Notes: a model not told the origin generated them from the letters alone. A DNA stretch of 47,226 nt from Stenomitos frigidus ULC18 (GCF_003003795.1 NZ_PVWK01000105.1:1-47226), one strand, 5' to 3'. Counted from the first letter of the stretch, positions 34,502-44,133 are shown. Numbers and translations are program-made.

Positions 34502-35977
34502 ATGTATATCGTACAGATAGCCTCTGAGTGTGCGCCAGTCATTAAAGCTGGGGGGCTAGGAGATGTTGTTTATGGGCTGAGCCGAGAGTTAGAAATGCGT
34601 GGTCACACTGTCGAGCTGATTCTGCCGATGTATGACTGTATGCGCTACGACCATATCTGGGGTTTGCACGTTGCGTATGAAAACCTGTCGGTACCCTGGT
34701 ATGGCGGTGTGATTCGCTGTTCGGTCTATTGCGGTTGGGTTTACGGGCGGCTATGTTTTTTCATTCAGCCCCACTCACAGGATAAGTTCTTTAATCAAGG
34801 TCGTTACTACGGTTGTGTGGATGACAATATTCGCTTTGCGTTTTTCAGCAAAGCCGCGTTAGAGTTTCTGCTGCAAAGCAACAAGCGCCCGGATGTCATC
34901 CACTGTCACGATTGGCAGACTGGTTTAGTGCCAGTTATGCTCTTTGAAATTTACAAATATCAAGGGATGGAAAACCAGCGCGTTTGTTACACCATCCACA
35001 ACTTTAAGCATCAGGGTCTCGGTGGCAGTGACGTACTGTGGGCAACCGGACTCAATCGCGAAGAGTATTATTTCCACTACGATCGCCTGGGCGACAACTT
35101 CAACCCCTTCGCGCTCAATTTCATGAAAGGCGGGATCGTTTACTCAAACTATGTGACCACTGTATCACCGCACCACGCCTGGGAAGCCCGCTGTACGGAG
35201 ATTGGGTACGGTTTTGGACACACGCTGCACCTGTATCAAGACAAGTTCTCTGGCATCCTCAACGGTATCGACTACGAGGTGTGGAACCCAGAGAGCGATC
35301 GCTATATTCCTCACAGCTATACAAAAGATGATTTGACAGGCAAAGCAAAAAACAAGCAGGCGTTGCGAGAGCGTTTGCTACTGCGTGAGGTTGACCGACC
35401 CCTGGTTTGTTTTATCGGTCGCCTGGACGAACAAAAAGGAGTTCATCTGGTTCACCATGCGATTTATCACACGCTACAACGAAGTGCCCAATTCGTCTTA
35501 CTCGGTTCTGCAACCGAAGCCGGGATCAACGATCACTTCTGGCACGAAAAGCAATTTTTGAACGATAACCCCGATGTCCATCTGGAGCTGGGCTTCAATG
35601 AAGAACTCTCCCACCTGATCTACGCGGGAGCCGATTTGATTGTGGTGCCCAGCAATTACGAGCCTTGCGGGTTGACCCAGATGATTGGTTTTCGGTACGG
35701 CGCAGTGCCAATCGTGCGAGGTGTCGGTGGGCTGGTGAATACGGTCTTCGATCGCGATTATGACGAGAACCATCTGCCTGAAGCGCGTAATGGCTACGTG
35801 TTCTACGAAACCGATTACGCCGCACTCGAATCAGCGATGGATCGGGCACTCGACTTGTGGTACGACCAACCTGGCGAGTTTCGCCAATGCCAGCAACAGG
35901 GCATGCATTACGATTATTCCTGGAATTATCCCGGTAAGGACTACTTGGAGATCTACGATCGCATTCGCCACAAGTAA
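34502..35977 (+). CDS. glgA: Glycogen synthase, GlgA2 type
   Basis: This glucosyltransferase (GT5 family) extends alpha-1,4-glucan from ADP-glucose. The 491-residue protein has the ADP-glucose-binding KAGGLGDVV motif at residues 15-23, HCHDWQTGLVP, the GT-B hinge VCFIGRLDEQKGVHLVHHA, and the C-terminal VPSNYEPCGLTQMIGFRYG with the catalytic Glu. The length equals what I recall for Synechocystis GlgA2 (sll1393), and the unusually Tyr/Cys-rich N-terminal half (RCSVYCGWVYGRLCFF) fits that paralogue rather than GlgA1. A second glgA elsewhere in the genome is therefore likely. The bilin-lyase gene follows 43 bases later. Confidence 0.93.
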   Translation: MYIVQIASECAPVIKAGGLGDVVYGLSRELEMRGHTVELILPMYDCMRYDHIWGLHVAYENLSVPWYGGVIRCSVYCGWVYGRLCFFIQPHSQDKFFNQGRYYGCVDDNIRFAFFSKAALEFLLQSNKRPDVIHCHDWQTGLVPVMLFEIYKYQGMENQRVCYTIHNFKHQGLGGSDVLWATGLNREEYYFHYDRLGDNFNPFALNFMKGGIVYSNYVTTVSPHHAWEARCTEIGYGFGHTLHLYQDKFSGILNGIDYEVWNPESDRYIPHSYTKDDLTGKAKNKQALRERLLLREVDRPLVCFIGRLDEQKGVHLVHHAIYHTLQRSAQFVLLGSATEAGINDHFWHEKQFLNDNPDVHLELGFNEELSHLIYAGADLIVVPSNYEPCGLTQMIGFRYGAVPIVRGVGGLVNTVFDRDYDENHLPEARNGYVFYETDYAALESAMDRALDLWYDQPGEFRQCQQQGMHYDYSWNYPGKDYLEIYDRIRHK

Positions 35978-36020
35978 GACAAAGACTTGGAAGCCTTGAA
36001 CTAAACTTGCTGAATACCCC

Positions 36021-36638
36021 ATGCCCCTTGATCCAACCCTTGTCACGCTGGCTCGCTATATGGCAGGCGAATTTGACAACCGCGAACAAGCGATCGCTGA
36101 TCCTGTCTGGTACGTACACTTGCGCTTCTGGCAGCGACCCGTACCACTGTTTAGCGAAGACAGCTTGACCCTTTTCGCGGAACAGGCAAGTGTCATCAAT
36201 CTTGATCAGCCTTACCGTCAGCGGATCATCCGTTTGATGCAAAGAAATGATGTCGCAGCTCCAGTCCAGGTACAGTATTACGGCCTTAAAGACCCAACTG
36301 CGGCCCAAGGTGCTGGGCTGAAGCCAGAGTTTTTGCAAGCGCTGACGCTGGATCATCTTGAGTCTTTACCCGGCTGTCGCCTTCAAGTGACTCATCATTT
36401 AGAGCCGCACAGTATTGTGGCAAGCCCTATGCCGGGTTCCCAGTGCTTTTTCTCCTACCAGGGTAGAAAAGCTCAGGTGCAGCTTGGGTTTGCGGCATAT
36501 CCGGACCGGTTTGAAAGCCACGATAAGGGCATTGATATTGAAACTCAAAAAGCGACCTGGGGAGCCGTTATGGGTCCCTATCGCTATACCAAACGACGGG
36601 ATTTTGCGGCTGAGTTTGCAATCGTAGGTGAATCATGA
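36021..36638 (+). CDS. cpcT: CpcT/CpeT-type chromophore lyase
   Basis: These lyases attach phycocyanobilin to a specific cysteine (Cys-153/155 type sites) of phycobiliprotein beta subunits. The 205-residue protein begins LVTLARYMAGEFDNREQAIADP, has RIIRLMQRNDV, LPGCRLQVTHH, and the conserved C-terminal blocks LGFAAYPDRFESHDKGIDIETQKATWGAVMGPYRYTKRRDF, here split across residues about 150-195. The family is clear; CpcT versus CpeT or a paralogue cannot be settled. Start ATG at 36021. It is close behind glgA on the same strand, and co-transcription is possible but not obvious functionally. Confidence 0.85.
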   Translation: MPLDPTLVTLARYMAGEFDNREQAIADPVWYVHLRFWQRPVPLFSEDSLTLFAEQASVINLDQPYRQRIIRLMQRNDVAAPVQVQYYGLKDPTAAQGAGLKPEFLQALTLDHLESLPGCRLQVTHHLEPHSIVASPMPGSQCFFSYQGRKAQVQLGFAAYPDRFESHDKGIDIETQKATWGAVMGPYRYTKRRDFAAEFAIVGES

Positions 36639-36848
36639 ACAGACGGTCGCAAAGACCTTCAGGGGATACAAAAATAAAAAGATTAGAATGCTATCTAGCG
36701 GCACAATGAATCGAGGCTAACGTAGACTCTAGATAACACGTTGATCAAATTTGTTGTGTTGTCTGGAGCAAAGTGGCAACGGCAAATAAGACTAATCGTT
36801 GTTCCTCTGCTTGTCTAGCGCTCACTCACGCGATTGTATGGAACTTCT

Positions 36849-37346
36849 ATGACTACTCTCCCTTTAGCTTCCACGCCTTCAGACCAAGGACTGTCGGATA
36901 GTGAAGCAGCTGACCAGCAGGCTGACAATACAACTGCAGCAACCATCGTAGACGTGATTGAAACTGTCATCGACAGCTTGGACAGTGCCAACACGGCGAT
37001 GGTGAGTGACACTGACGGAGGCTACATTTGGAAATTTAAGTACGGCACGGTGGAGGTGTTTGTCCAACTGACGGGTTTGTCGAACGACGACACGATCAGC
37101 GCCTGGTCAGCCGTCTTAAAGCTGCCTGCAAAGGATGAAGCAAAACTCACCCGTAAATTGCTTGAGCTCAATTGGTCAGGCACATTAGAAGCCCGCTTTG
37201 CCATCTTGCAGGATGAGGTTGTGGTGCTTTCAACTCGATCGATCGCCGATCTCTCTCCGGGTGAAATTTCGCGTGCCATCACACTGGTGGCCACGATCGC
37301 TGACGATCAAGACGAACCGCTTCAGGCTGAGTTTGGCGCGAGCTAA
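36849..37346 (+). CDS. YbjN-domain protein
   Basis: The 165-residue protein starts at the ATG at 36849. An acidic, Ser/Thr-rich N-terminus is followed by a YbjN (type III chaperone-like) domain: YIWKFKYGTVEVFVQLTGLSNDDTI, then LLELNWSGTLEARFAILQDEVVVLSTRSIADLSPGEISRAI. Family members are folding or regulatory adaptors of unknown specificity. It stands alone between cpcT and the ligase gene. Confidence 0.75.
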   Translation: MTTLPLASTPSDQGLSDSEAADQQADNTTAATIVDVIETVIDSLDSANTAMVSDTDGGYIWKFKYGTVEVFVQLTGLSNDDTISAWSAVLKLPAKDEAKLTRKLLELNWSGTLEARFAILQDEVVVLSTRSIADLSPGEISRAITLVATIADDQDEPLQAEFGAS

Positions 37347-37612
37347 GTAAGACGTAACGGCTGAAGCTAAAACTTAGCCATAGTTTGAGAGTCTCCGGCT
37401 GTGATCCAGCAACCTGGAAGCTTAGACGGCAAAGGCTGGTAAAAAGCCCGGTTTCTGCAGCAGCCCTGAGAAGATCAATCTTAGAGGGGCATCTGTAGAA
37501 GTTCCTGGTAAAAGGGAAAGTGATTGGAGCTTTGGTTTGCTCCTCTACTGATCCTCTACGACTGAACGCTTCTAGCCGTTTGCCTTGTACTCCTCAAACT
37601 CCCGTTATCCTT

Positions 37613-38371
37613 ATGCAAACCTGGCGTTTAATCCCGCTTCTGGATGCACCAGGTCACGTTCAAATGGCGTTAGATTCCTGGTTATTAACGCAGCATCTTC
37701 AGGGCAAGCAGCCAGCAACACTGCGCTTTTACACCTGGAAGCCTGCCGCCATCTCTTTGGGCTATCACCAGCATCACTGGGCAAAGCATTGGCAGCAAGT
37801 AACATGGCAAGGCGCACCATTGGCTTTGGTACGAAGACCCACTGGGGGACGAGCCGTCTTGCATCAAGGTGATTTGACCTACTCTGTCGTAACTTCAGGT
37901 TTACCAACCAATCGCTTGCAGGCGTACAAAACGCTTTGCGAATTTTTGGTTCGGGGCTGGCGATCGCTTGGCGTCGAACTGCAGTACGGTCAAGTAGAGA
38001 GAGGCTACCTTCGAAACCCCAACTGTTTTGGCACGGCAACCGGCGCTGACTTGGTTTTAGCCGATGGTTCCAAGCTCATTGGCAGCGCCCAACTTCGTCA
38101 AGGCTCAGGAGCATTGCAGCATGGCTCAATGCCGTTGTTTGCTGATTCAGCCTTGTTTCAACAGGTCTTTGGTGTTTTACCCCAACGTCCCTCATTGCCT
38201 CTGGCACTAACGCCAGAGGCACTCGTCGAAACGGTCATGCAGGCACTCATTGCTGCCGCTGGCGAATGTTTTGCCGCTGATTTACACGTGCAGCCCCTAT
38301 CAGACGAGGAGTGGGAAGCTGTTTTGACCCATGCTTGGGAGGAAGGGAAGGGAAATAGAAAAGGGGAGTAG
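37613..38371 (+). CDS. Lipoate--protein ligase A-like (BPL/LPL family)
   Basis: The 252-residue protein starts at the ATG at 37613; a longer upstream frame is not conserved-looking. It shows the family motif RRPTGGRAVLH at residues 74-84, with GDLTYSVV next, and the lysine motif in ADGSKLIGSAQLRQGSGALQHGSM. These residues bind the lipoyl- or octanoyl-adenylate intermediate. Activity could be lipoate ligase or octanoyltransferase (LipM/LipL-like). The last codons are purine-rich (EEGKGNRKGE) and merge into a simple-sequence spacer before the convergent protease gene. Confidence 0.85.
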   Translation: MQTWRLIPLLDAPGHVQMALDSWLLTQHLQGKQPATLRFYTWKPAAISLGYHQHHWAKHWQQVTWQGAPLALVRRPTGGRAVLHQGDLTYSVVTSGLPTNRLQAYKTLCEFLVRGWRSLGVELQYGQVERGYLRNPNCFGTATGADLVLADGSKLIGSAQLRQGSGALQHGSMPLFADSALFQQVFGVLPQRPSLPLALTPEALVETVMQALIAAAGECFAADLHVQPLSDEEWEAVLTHAWEEGKGNRKGE

Positions 38372-38433
38372 GAGTAGGGCTAATAGCCGATAGCCAATCA
38401 ACTCAAAACTCCTTCCTCCTGTCTTCCCCTTGC

Positions 38434-39657
38434 CTATTTGTTGGCTGGTAACGCTTCAGCCGCTGCCTGAGCGATCGCGCCCAACTGAAAGCCAGGTGGA
38501 TAGATCCCCTCTTCTTTAATCTGCTTAATGAGCGCTTCTGAGACCGGGAGCTTCATTTTTTGAGTGAGCGCTCGCACCACATCGCCACGATCGATGATGC
38601 CAGCAACCGCGCCAGCCGGAGAGAGGACAGTAACGCGCTTGAGCTGTTGTGACTCCATCGCCTGGATGACCTGCACCAGGGAGGCGGTTTCTTCGACTAT
38701 AGGAATCTCTGTCAAGGGTTTAATCAAGCGATACAGCGTCTGCGTTTCCCATTCACTGCGCTCAACGGTATGCAGATCTGTGACGGTGACCAGACCCCGG
38801 TAGCGCCCGTTGGAAGCGGCGAAATAAACCGTCGGACGAGCGGTATCCAGCAGGTAGGTATCAGCGAATTGGCGCAACGACATATCCGCATCGACCACGC
38901 GAAAGTCACGCGTCATAGCGTCAGCAGCCGTAATCTGCAATAAGGCTTCCTGCAAATCGGTCATGCGATCGTAGCTAGTAGCATTCCGGACGCCAAACCA
39001 GCCCAGAAAGGCAATCCACAGACCGCTATAGTCACCCCTCACCAGGCTGAAGGTGCCCCACAAAATCGCGAGCCAGCCTAAAATTTTCCCTGTTCGCGCC
39101 GCCCAGTGGATGCCCTTGAAACGGCTACCTGTAACCTTCCAAACGGCAGCCTTCAACACTTGTCCACCATCTAATGGCAGGCCTGGAATCAAGTTAAACA
39201 GCGCCAAAATGAAGTTAGTCCATGCCAGGTCGGTTGCAAGCACCTTCACGACATTCGCTGGATCAGGAATGGCGTAAGTGATCCCGCCCAAGAGAGCAGC
39301 CAGGCTGAGACTTACAGCAGGCCCCGCGATCGCTACCTGGAACGCCTTACCCGGTGTTTTTGATTCTTGCTCGATCGCAGCAATACCGCCAAAGAGAAAC
39401 AGTGTAATGGAATTCACTTTGATGCCCTGCGCCTTCGCTACCAGGCTATGACCGAGTTCATGCAGTACAACTGAGCTAAACAGCAACAGCGCCATTACCA
39501 CACCCATCCCATAGGCAAGGGCAACACCCCACTGCGGGAAACCTTCTTGCCAGCGTAGACCAGTCGGAATCGCAATCAAAAACAGCACGCCAACCCAGGA
39601 TGGATCGATGAAAAACGGAATACCAAACAGGGAACCGACCCGCCAACCAGACTGCAT
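38434..39657 (-). CDS. Site-2 protease family metalloprotease with CBS pair (M50)
   Basis: The 407-residue membrane protein has the zinc-binding HELGH at residues 66-70 in a membrane helix and the second catalytic block NLIPGLPLDGG at 155-165, so it is an intramembrane metalloprotease of the M50B group (SpoIVFB-like). After about six membrane segments it has two CBS domains (about residues 240-385), which bind adenine nucleotides and would gate activity. In cyanobacteria homologues are linked to regulated intramembrane proteolysis of anti-sigma or other membrane factors. The substrate is not evident from neighbours. ATG at 39657. Confidence 0.9.
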   Translation of the reverse strand: MQSGWRVGSLFGIPFFIDPSWVGVLFLIAIPTGLRWQEGFPQWGVALAYGMGVVMALLLFSSVVLHELGHSLVAKAQGIKVNSITLFLFGGIAAIEQESKTPGKAFQVAIAGPAVSLSLAALLGGITYAIPDPANVVKVLATDLAWTNFILALFNLIPGLPLDGGQVLKAAVWKVTGSRFKGIHWAARTGKILGWLAILWGTFSLVRGDYSGLWIAFLGWFGVRNATSYDRMTDLQEALLQITAADAMTRDFRVVDADMSLRQFADTYLLDTARPTVYFAASNGRYRGLVTVTDLHTVERSEWETQTLYRLIKPLTEIPIVEETASLVQVIQAMESQQLKRVTVLSPAGAVAGIIDRGDVVRALTQKMKLPVSEALIKQIKEEGIYPPGFQLGAIAQAAAEALPANK

Positions 39658-39897
39658 AACAGACCTCTAAATACGATGGGGAGCAGCATGTGTAAACGTG
39701 ATCGCTAACTGACAACAAACGTCATTAAGACTCTATTGACCTGCAGCTCACTCTATCTCCCTACTTCCAGAATAAAGGATCGGTTGGTGGACGGATGGCT
39801 TGGAGCGCACGGTTAACCGAACGCGCTTGCCATTGGCCTCCATTACCAACACTACTCTGGTTGAAGCAATCATTGTTGGTTCAAGTAAAGAATGTCT
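39658..39897. other. Intergenic region upstream of the site-2 protease gene
   Basis: No gene seen. It should contain the protease promoter on the minus strand. Confidence 0.4.
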
Positions 39898-39924
39898 AAA
39901 TAAAACTCCAGCGCGAGGCTGGAG
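39896..39924 (-). terminator. Minus-strand intrinsic terminator
   Basis: On the minus strand CTCCAGC, a five-base loop, GCTGGAG, then TTTTATTT. It would stop transcripts coming from the right before they enter the site-2 protease gene. Confidence 0.75.
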
Positions 39925-40029
39925 CGACTTTCTTCGAGGTTATTTTGACAGCGCTTGGGAAGAAGCTTGAGTGTGACTGAAGGGGTATTCAAAAAGGCGT
40001 GGCTAACGAGCAAACAGGTGTGGCTAAAG

Positions 40030-40059
40030 ATAAGAAAGCCCCAGGGATGGGTCTGGGGC
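40030..40059 (-). terminator. Second minus-strand intrinsic terminator
   Basis: On the minus strand GCCCCAG (40059-40053), an eight-base loop, CTGGGGC (40044-40038), then TTTCTTATCTTT. It is 87 bases past the stop of the possible 62-residue gene and gives the best support for a transcript there. Confidence 0.78.
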
Positions 40060-40145
40060 GAATTCGGATGACTGTTAAAGGGGAGGATCGCAGTCATGAA
40101 GGGGAAAAGAACAGCGATCCAGTGCGTCCAAAAACAGTCGGATTT

Positions 40146-40334
40146 TCAAACCGCTTCGTAAATTTTTAATGCACGAATCAGCAATTGTGCGTGTAAGAAG
40201 TGCAGCGTAGACGCTAAAAGAGCGCTGTCGTAAAAACCACCAGGGGTTCCACTAGACCAGCCTGAAACATAGCTTTGAAACAAGTTCCCAACGGGAAAAC
40301 GCCAAGAGGCTTGAACGTGACTGAACTGTTTCAT
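40146..40334 (-). CDS. Possible small protein, 62 residues
   Basis: The frame from the ATG at 40334 encodes MKQFSHVQASWRFPVGNLFQ and continues with a Gly/Ser-rich stretch (GWSSGTPGGFYDSALLAS) and a C-terminal helix-like part. There is no gene on the other strand, and a good minus-strand terminator lies 87 bases downstream. It lacks a clear ribosome binding site and I do not recognise the family; a small non-coding RNA is an alternative reading of the transcript unit. Confidence 0.4.
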   Translation of the reverse strand: MKQFSHVQASWRFPVGNLFQSYVSGWSSGTPGGFYDSALLASTLHFLHAQLLIRALKIYEAV

Positions 40335-40507
40335 AAAGGCTTAACAAAGAGTGATCTCAATCCTTAGGCGTAAAAGTAGTCTAAGACGATCGCTCACCCA
40401 AAAACTTTCCGTTGTGGTGCAAGGCACTTTCCAAATTTGGAAAGCACAGTCGGTACTATTACAGAGGGTGTTTAAGTATTGATTAAAAGATAACCTTACT
40501 TTGGCGT

Positions 40508-40547
40508 TAGCGATCAGTGGTTCCCTGCTCCCATCCACTGATCGCTA
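40508..40547. terminator. Perfect 13-bp hairpin downstream of the exoprotein gene
   Basis: TAGCGATCAGTGG (40508-40520) and its exact complement (40535-40547) with a 14-base loop, 50 bases past the stop of the haemagglutinin-like gene on the minus strand. It contains a HIP1-related GCGATC core and has no T-run. Confidence 0.5.
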
Positions 40548-40598
40548 CCTATTGACGGCTAAGCGCTATGTGAACTGATATAACTGCTTTACAGCTAC

Positions 40599-43500
40599 TT
40601 AGAAAGGGTGGCACGATCGACCCAAGACAACGGCTCCGTTAGCCAGTTGGTAAATGCCGTCAATTTCTACTAGGCCTGCTTCTGAGGGCACCAGCACATC
40701 CTTTGAACCGTTCTCTACCAGATCACGTTTCTGGGTGCCCAGATTGAGCTCTACTGATTCATGTTTCACCGTCTCGTCAGGTGTTATTACGTAGGTCGGA
40801 AAGGGGGCTGTTGCCAGATCTGTACTCAGCTCTACTGGTTCACGTTTTACCGTCTCATCAGGTGTTATTACGTAGGTCGGAAAGGGGGCTGTTGCCAAAT
40901 CATCTGGTTGGTTCGGCAGGCCACCGGCTCCTATAACAAGAAAGCTGCCTTGGCGAGGATTGCGAGCGATACAGCTACGGGCAATCAGCTTGCTAGTATC
41001 AATAACCTCAATCGGCAAAGGCACCAGATTCGATTGCAGCGTCACGTTTGGCAGAATGATGGTTCCAGACCGAAGCTTGCCGCTGGCATTCACATCAACC
41101 TGACCATTGCCATCCAGCGTGGCGACGTTTACACCGACAGCACTGGAGCGATAACGAAAGCCAAAGAAAGCCGGGGTATTCAAGGTAATGTTGCCACCGC
41201 TGCCATCGCGCGAAAACGCCAAGATGTCGCTATCATCGAGTGCAACGATCGCTCGTGCACCGAGCGTAATATTGCCACCTCCACCTGTACCACTCAACAC
41301 GCTGGTGGTAATATCGCTATCGCCACGCAAAGCAATGGCCCGGGCTGCGATCGTGATATTGCCACCTGCCGATTGAGTCGAGTTAGTCAAAATTTTGCTG
41401 TCGTTAGCTTGCAGGCGGTTGCGCAGGCGGATGTCAATACTTCCAGCACTGCCGACCCCTCGGCTTTGAGAAGAAATAACAGCACCGTCCTGCAGAAACA
41501 GTGATCGTCCATTCACGTTAATATCACCACCGCTGCCACGAGCGATCGTGGTGCTAAACAAGCCGCTGGATCCAGTAGTAGCATTGTTACCCACGATGCG
41601 AATATCGTTGGTGGTATTAATCTGAAGACTGCCCGCTGTGGTCGCTCCTAGAGTATTCGCCTGAAATTGTGCCCCATTGGTCAAGGTTAGCGATCGAGCG
41701 GTCACGTTGATATCACTGGTACCCAGTGCGTTTGGTCCAACACGGCTGAAAATGCCACTGGGAAAAGGGAAAGAGGCAAGGCTAGCAAACGGTGAAATGC
41801 CATCAAACGTGACATCACCCATTGCCGTAATCGCAATATTCGCTGCTCTTCCCCGACCCAAAACACTAGACGCAATCGCCGCACCATTCGTCACCGAGAG
41901 AGAGCCAACCGAAAGCATGATCTGCCCGCTGTCGCCCTTTGCTGGCCTTGTAACACTGCTGAAAATGCCTGTAGAAGAGAGGGAACCCTGCCCATCTAGA
42001 GTCACTGCGCCAGTGACATCAAGGCTAATATCACCTGCATTCCCTTGTCCAAACGTGCTAGCAACCAAAGCAGCACCATTCTTGAGCGACAGCGATTGAG
42101 CCACTAGTGTGATCCCCCCACTATTGCCGACAGCTAGTTTGTCCCCATCGCTGCCGATATAGCTATAAATGCCGCCGGGATCAACCAGTCGATTGGAAGA
42201 ACCCTCTAAATTAACAGCGCCAGCAATGCGAAGCTGAATCTTGCCCGCATTGCCTCGACTGAGAGGGCTAGCGCTGGCATCCAGTAGGGCGCTATTCGCG
42301 ATCGTCAGCGAACCAGCGGTAATCATCAGATCGCCACTGTTGCCAAAGCCTGGTTTACCATTGCTCTTACCAAATGGCTGCGCCCCCACCCCGGCATAGG
42401 CACCACTCGCAAACTGATCAACCGGACCAACCCCCTCAAAACGGACAGCACCGTGAGCGTTGATTTCAATATTGCCAGCGTTACCGTTTTCCAGTGTTCT
42501 GGCGGAGAGGACTGCTCCATTTGTCACAGAAACTGAGTCTGCTATGATTTTGATGCCACTGCTGTTACCAGTCGCACCCGCTTCGACCTCACTGTAGAGG
42601 CCACCAGACACGCCACGGCGTGTTTCGCCATCCAGCGTGACACTGCCTGACGATCGAATCGTTACAGTCCCGCTATTTCCCACACCGCGCGTGTTAGCGC
42701 CAACTTGCGAGCCATCTTTGAGCAGAACTGAGCCAGCAGTGATATCCACATTGCCACCATCACCCAGGCCGAGGGTTGAATTAGCGATAAAGCTACCTTC
42801 CGTGAGGGAAACGGCACCAGAAGCGTAAAGGTCAATATCTCCAGCTTTGCTGCCTGAAGCCCCTTCACCTAAAGCAATACCACCCCGCAGAATGCTTCTG
42901 TCAGCCATTCTGAAGTTCTGAGCATTGATGCCAATACTGCCACCTGTGCGAACGTTTACCTCTGACTGGTTGATGAGCGTGACGTCTGCCAGCGATCGAT
43001 CAGTTGCCCCAAAGGTCAAATGCAGATTGCTGCCACTGCCATCCAACTCAACGATGCCCTTACCCGCCAACCCTCCTAGCTCCACGCGTCCACCTTGTGA
43101 CAGCAACGCGCCTCGATTGAGCAAAACACTGCCACCGACCAGCGCCAAACTTTTACCAGTAGTCACCTGTAGTCTTGCTTGAGTGGCGATCGGTTGATTG
43201 ACAAGCTGATTGAAGAGTAAGGCAGACGGGTTGACTGTTAATAAAGGAGGGACGGTAGGATCGGTGGCACTGTAGAGACCCTGGTTGCCGAATTGGATGG
43301 CACTGGCAGTTGTGGCCAAAAAGGTACCTCCCAGATTGAGCGAGGCATTGGGACCAAACAGCACACCGTTGGGATTGATTAAAAAGAGGTTGGCACTGCC
43401 GTTCGCTTGCAGCACACCATTAATGCTGGACGGTAGCCCACCGGTTACGCGGCTGATGATATTAGTAATATTGGCAGTGTTGTTGAAAAAGGCCGTTTCC

Positions 43501-43739
43501 CCCTGTGCCAGCGAGAACTGTTCAAAGCTGTGAAAGAGATTGCGATCGCGAACCGCTCCTCCGTTGATTTGAAACAGCGGGCCTGCAGAAACCTGCGATC
43601 GCTCCCCCATTGGAAGGGTGGTATCGGCCGTCACTTGTGCCAACGCGCGATTGCTCGTGCCAAGGATACCAAGCAAGATGAGTGTGCTGACAAGCTGGCA
43701 CGATGAAAGCGACCATCGCGATCGTTCAGGAACTACCAA
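40599..43739 (-). CDS. Two-partner-secretion exoprotein (filamentous haemagglutinin N-terminal domain)
   Basis: The 1046-residue protein has a signal peptide (about residues 15-35, ending NRALA) and a TPS domain with FEQFSLAQGETAFFNNT and LFLINPNGVLFGP, including the NPNG motif at 122-125. The body is a long series of beta-helix repeats with recurring units such as SLTLTNGAQFQANTLG and GSGGNININ-like Gly/Asn turns. The end carries IARSCIARNPRQGSFLVIGAGGLP, a tail often seen in cyanobacterial members, then a duplicated 27-residue unit. Such proteins are exported through an Omp85-type TpsB pore (none in this window) and act at the cell surface in adhesion or contact. Start at a TTG with GGAGG five bases upstream. 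Confidence 0.88.
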   Translation of the reverse strand: MVVPERSRWSLSSCQLVSTLILLGILGTSNRALAQVTADTTLPMGERSQVSAGPLFQINGGAVRDRNLFHSFEQFSLAQGETAFFNNTANITNIISRVTGGLPSSINGVLQANGSANLFLINPNGVLFGPNASLNLGGTFLATTASAIQFGNQGLYSATDPTVPPLLTVNPSALLFNQLVNQPIATQARLQVTTGKSLALVGGSVLLNRGALLSQGGRVELGGLAGKGIVELDGSGSNLHLTFGATDRSLADVTLINQSEVNVRTGGSIGINAQNFRMADRSILRGGIALGEGASGSKAGDIDLYASGAVSLTEGSFIANSTLGLGDGGNVDITAGSVLLKDGSQVGANTRGVGNSGTVTIRSSGSVTLDGETRRGVSGGLYSEVEAGATGNSSGIKIIADSVSVTNGAVLSARTLENGNAGNIEINAHGAVRFEGVGPVDQFASGAYAGVGAQPFGKSNGKPGFGNSGDLMITAGSLTIANSALLDASASPLSRGNAGKIQLRIAGAVNLEGSSNRLVDPGGIYSYIGSDGDKLAVGNSGGITLVAQSLSLKNGAALVASTFGQGNAGDISLDVTGAVTLDGQGSLSSTGIFSSVTRPAKGDSGQIMLSVGSLSVTNGAAIASSVLGRGRAANIAITAMGDVTFDGISPFASLASFPFPSGIFSRVGPNALGTSDINVTARSLTLTNGAQFQANTLGATTAGSLQINTTNDIRIVGNNATTGSSGLFSTTIARGSGGDINVNGRSLFLQDGAVISSQSRGVGSAGSIDIRLRNRLQANDSKILTNSTQSAGGNITIAARAIALRGDSDITTSVLSGTGGGGNITLGARAIVALDDSDILAFSRDGSGGNITLNTPAFFGFRYRSSAVGVNVATLDGNGQVDVNASGKLRSGTIILPNVTLQSNLVPLPIEVIDTSKLIARSCIARNPRQGSFLVIGAGGLPNQPDDLATAPFPTYVITPDETVKREPVELSTDLATAPFPTYVITPDETVKHESVELNLGTQKRDLVENGSKDVLVPSEAGLVEIDGIYQLANGAVVLGRSCHPF
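40747..40908 (-). repeat. 81-bp tandem duplication in the exoprotein C-terminus
   Basis: Two near-identical 81-bp units encode DLATAPFPTYVITPDETVK followed by REPVELST or HESVELNL. Repeat distance is exactly 81 bases (for example the GGTGTTATTACG at 40780 and 40861), so the reading frame is kept. The few differences suggest a fairly recent duplication. Confidence 0.9.
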
Positions 43740-44133
43740 GGTTGCCTCCGAGTATGAAATGGTTCTGGTGCGGACGTCAGCATAAGGGATTAGTGATGGG
43801 CCGCGAAATGAGGTTGAACCTCTGTGACAGCAGTGCCTCTACAAAGGGCTTCCCCTTCGTTATTTTGGTGAAGTTTTTTACCAAAAACCGATAGCTTCAT
43901 GAAAGAAAGCATGTTTTTTGTACGAAAAAAGTGCGCTGCCATCAATCCGCTGACTGGTAATCCGATTGCAAGCTAGTTGCAGCCAGGTGATGAGTCATAC
44001 AGTGGCTTGTGATGACGTAGCGCTACAGTCAAACAGTCGATCGCGCTAACAAACTCACTTAACATGTCTCTAATGACTGCTAGTCTAAAAGCCATAGTCT
44101 AGTCAACAGTGGTTTGCTGAACGTTTGCTACCC
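43740..44133. other. Divergent intergenic region, exoprotein and CHAT protease
   Basis: About 390 bases shared by two divergent genes for exported proteins. No coding frame is credible. AT-rich stretches around 43880-43930 and 44070-44110 could hold promoters. Confidence 0.45.
43745..43749 (-). promoter_or_regulatory. Ribosome binding site GGAGG supporting a TTG start
   Basis: On the minus strand GGAGG is followed by CAACC and then TTG at 43739. No ATG or GTG gives an intact signal peptide, so the unusual TTG start is the best choice. Confidence 0.7.

Noticed and set aside
35595-36356. 253-codon minus-strand frame
   Set aside because: Covers the end of glgA and the start of cpcT in antisense; no domain and no conserved-looking sequence.
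37380-37612. Structured-looking leader upstream of the ligase gene, considered as a riboswitch
   Set aside because: No conserved core of the cobalamin, SAM, TPP or other common riboswitch classes could be matched.
40761-41504. 247-codon plus-strand frame
   Set aside because: Antisense to the repeat-rich exoprotein gene; the periodic codon use explains the open frame.
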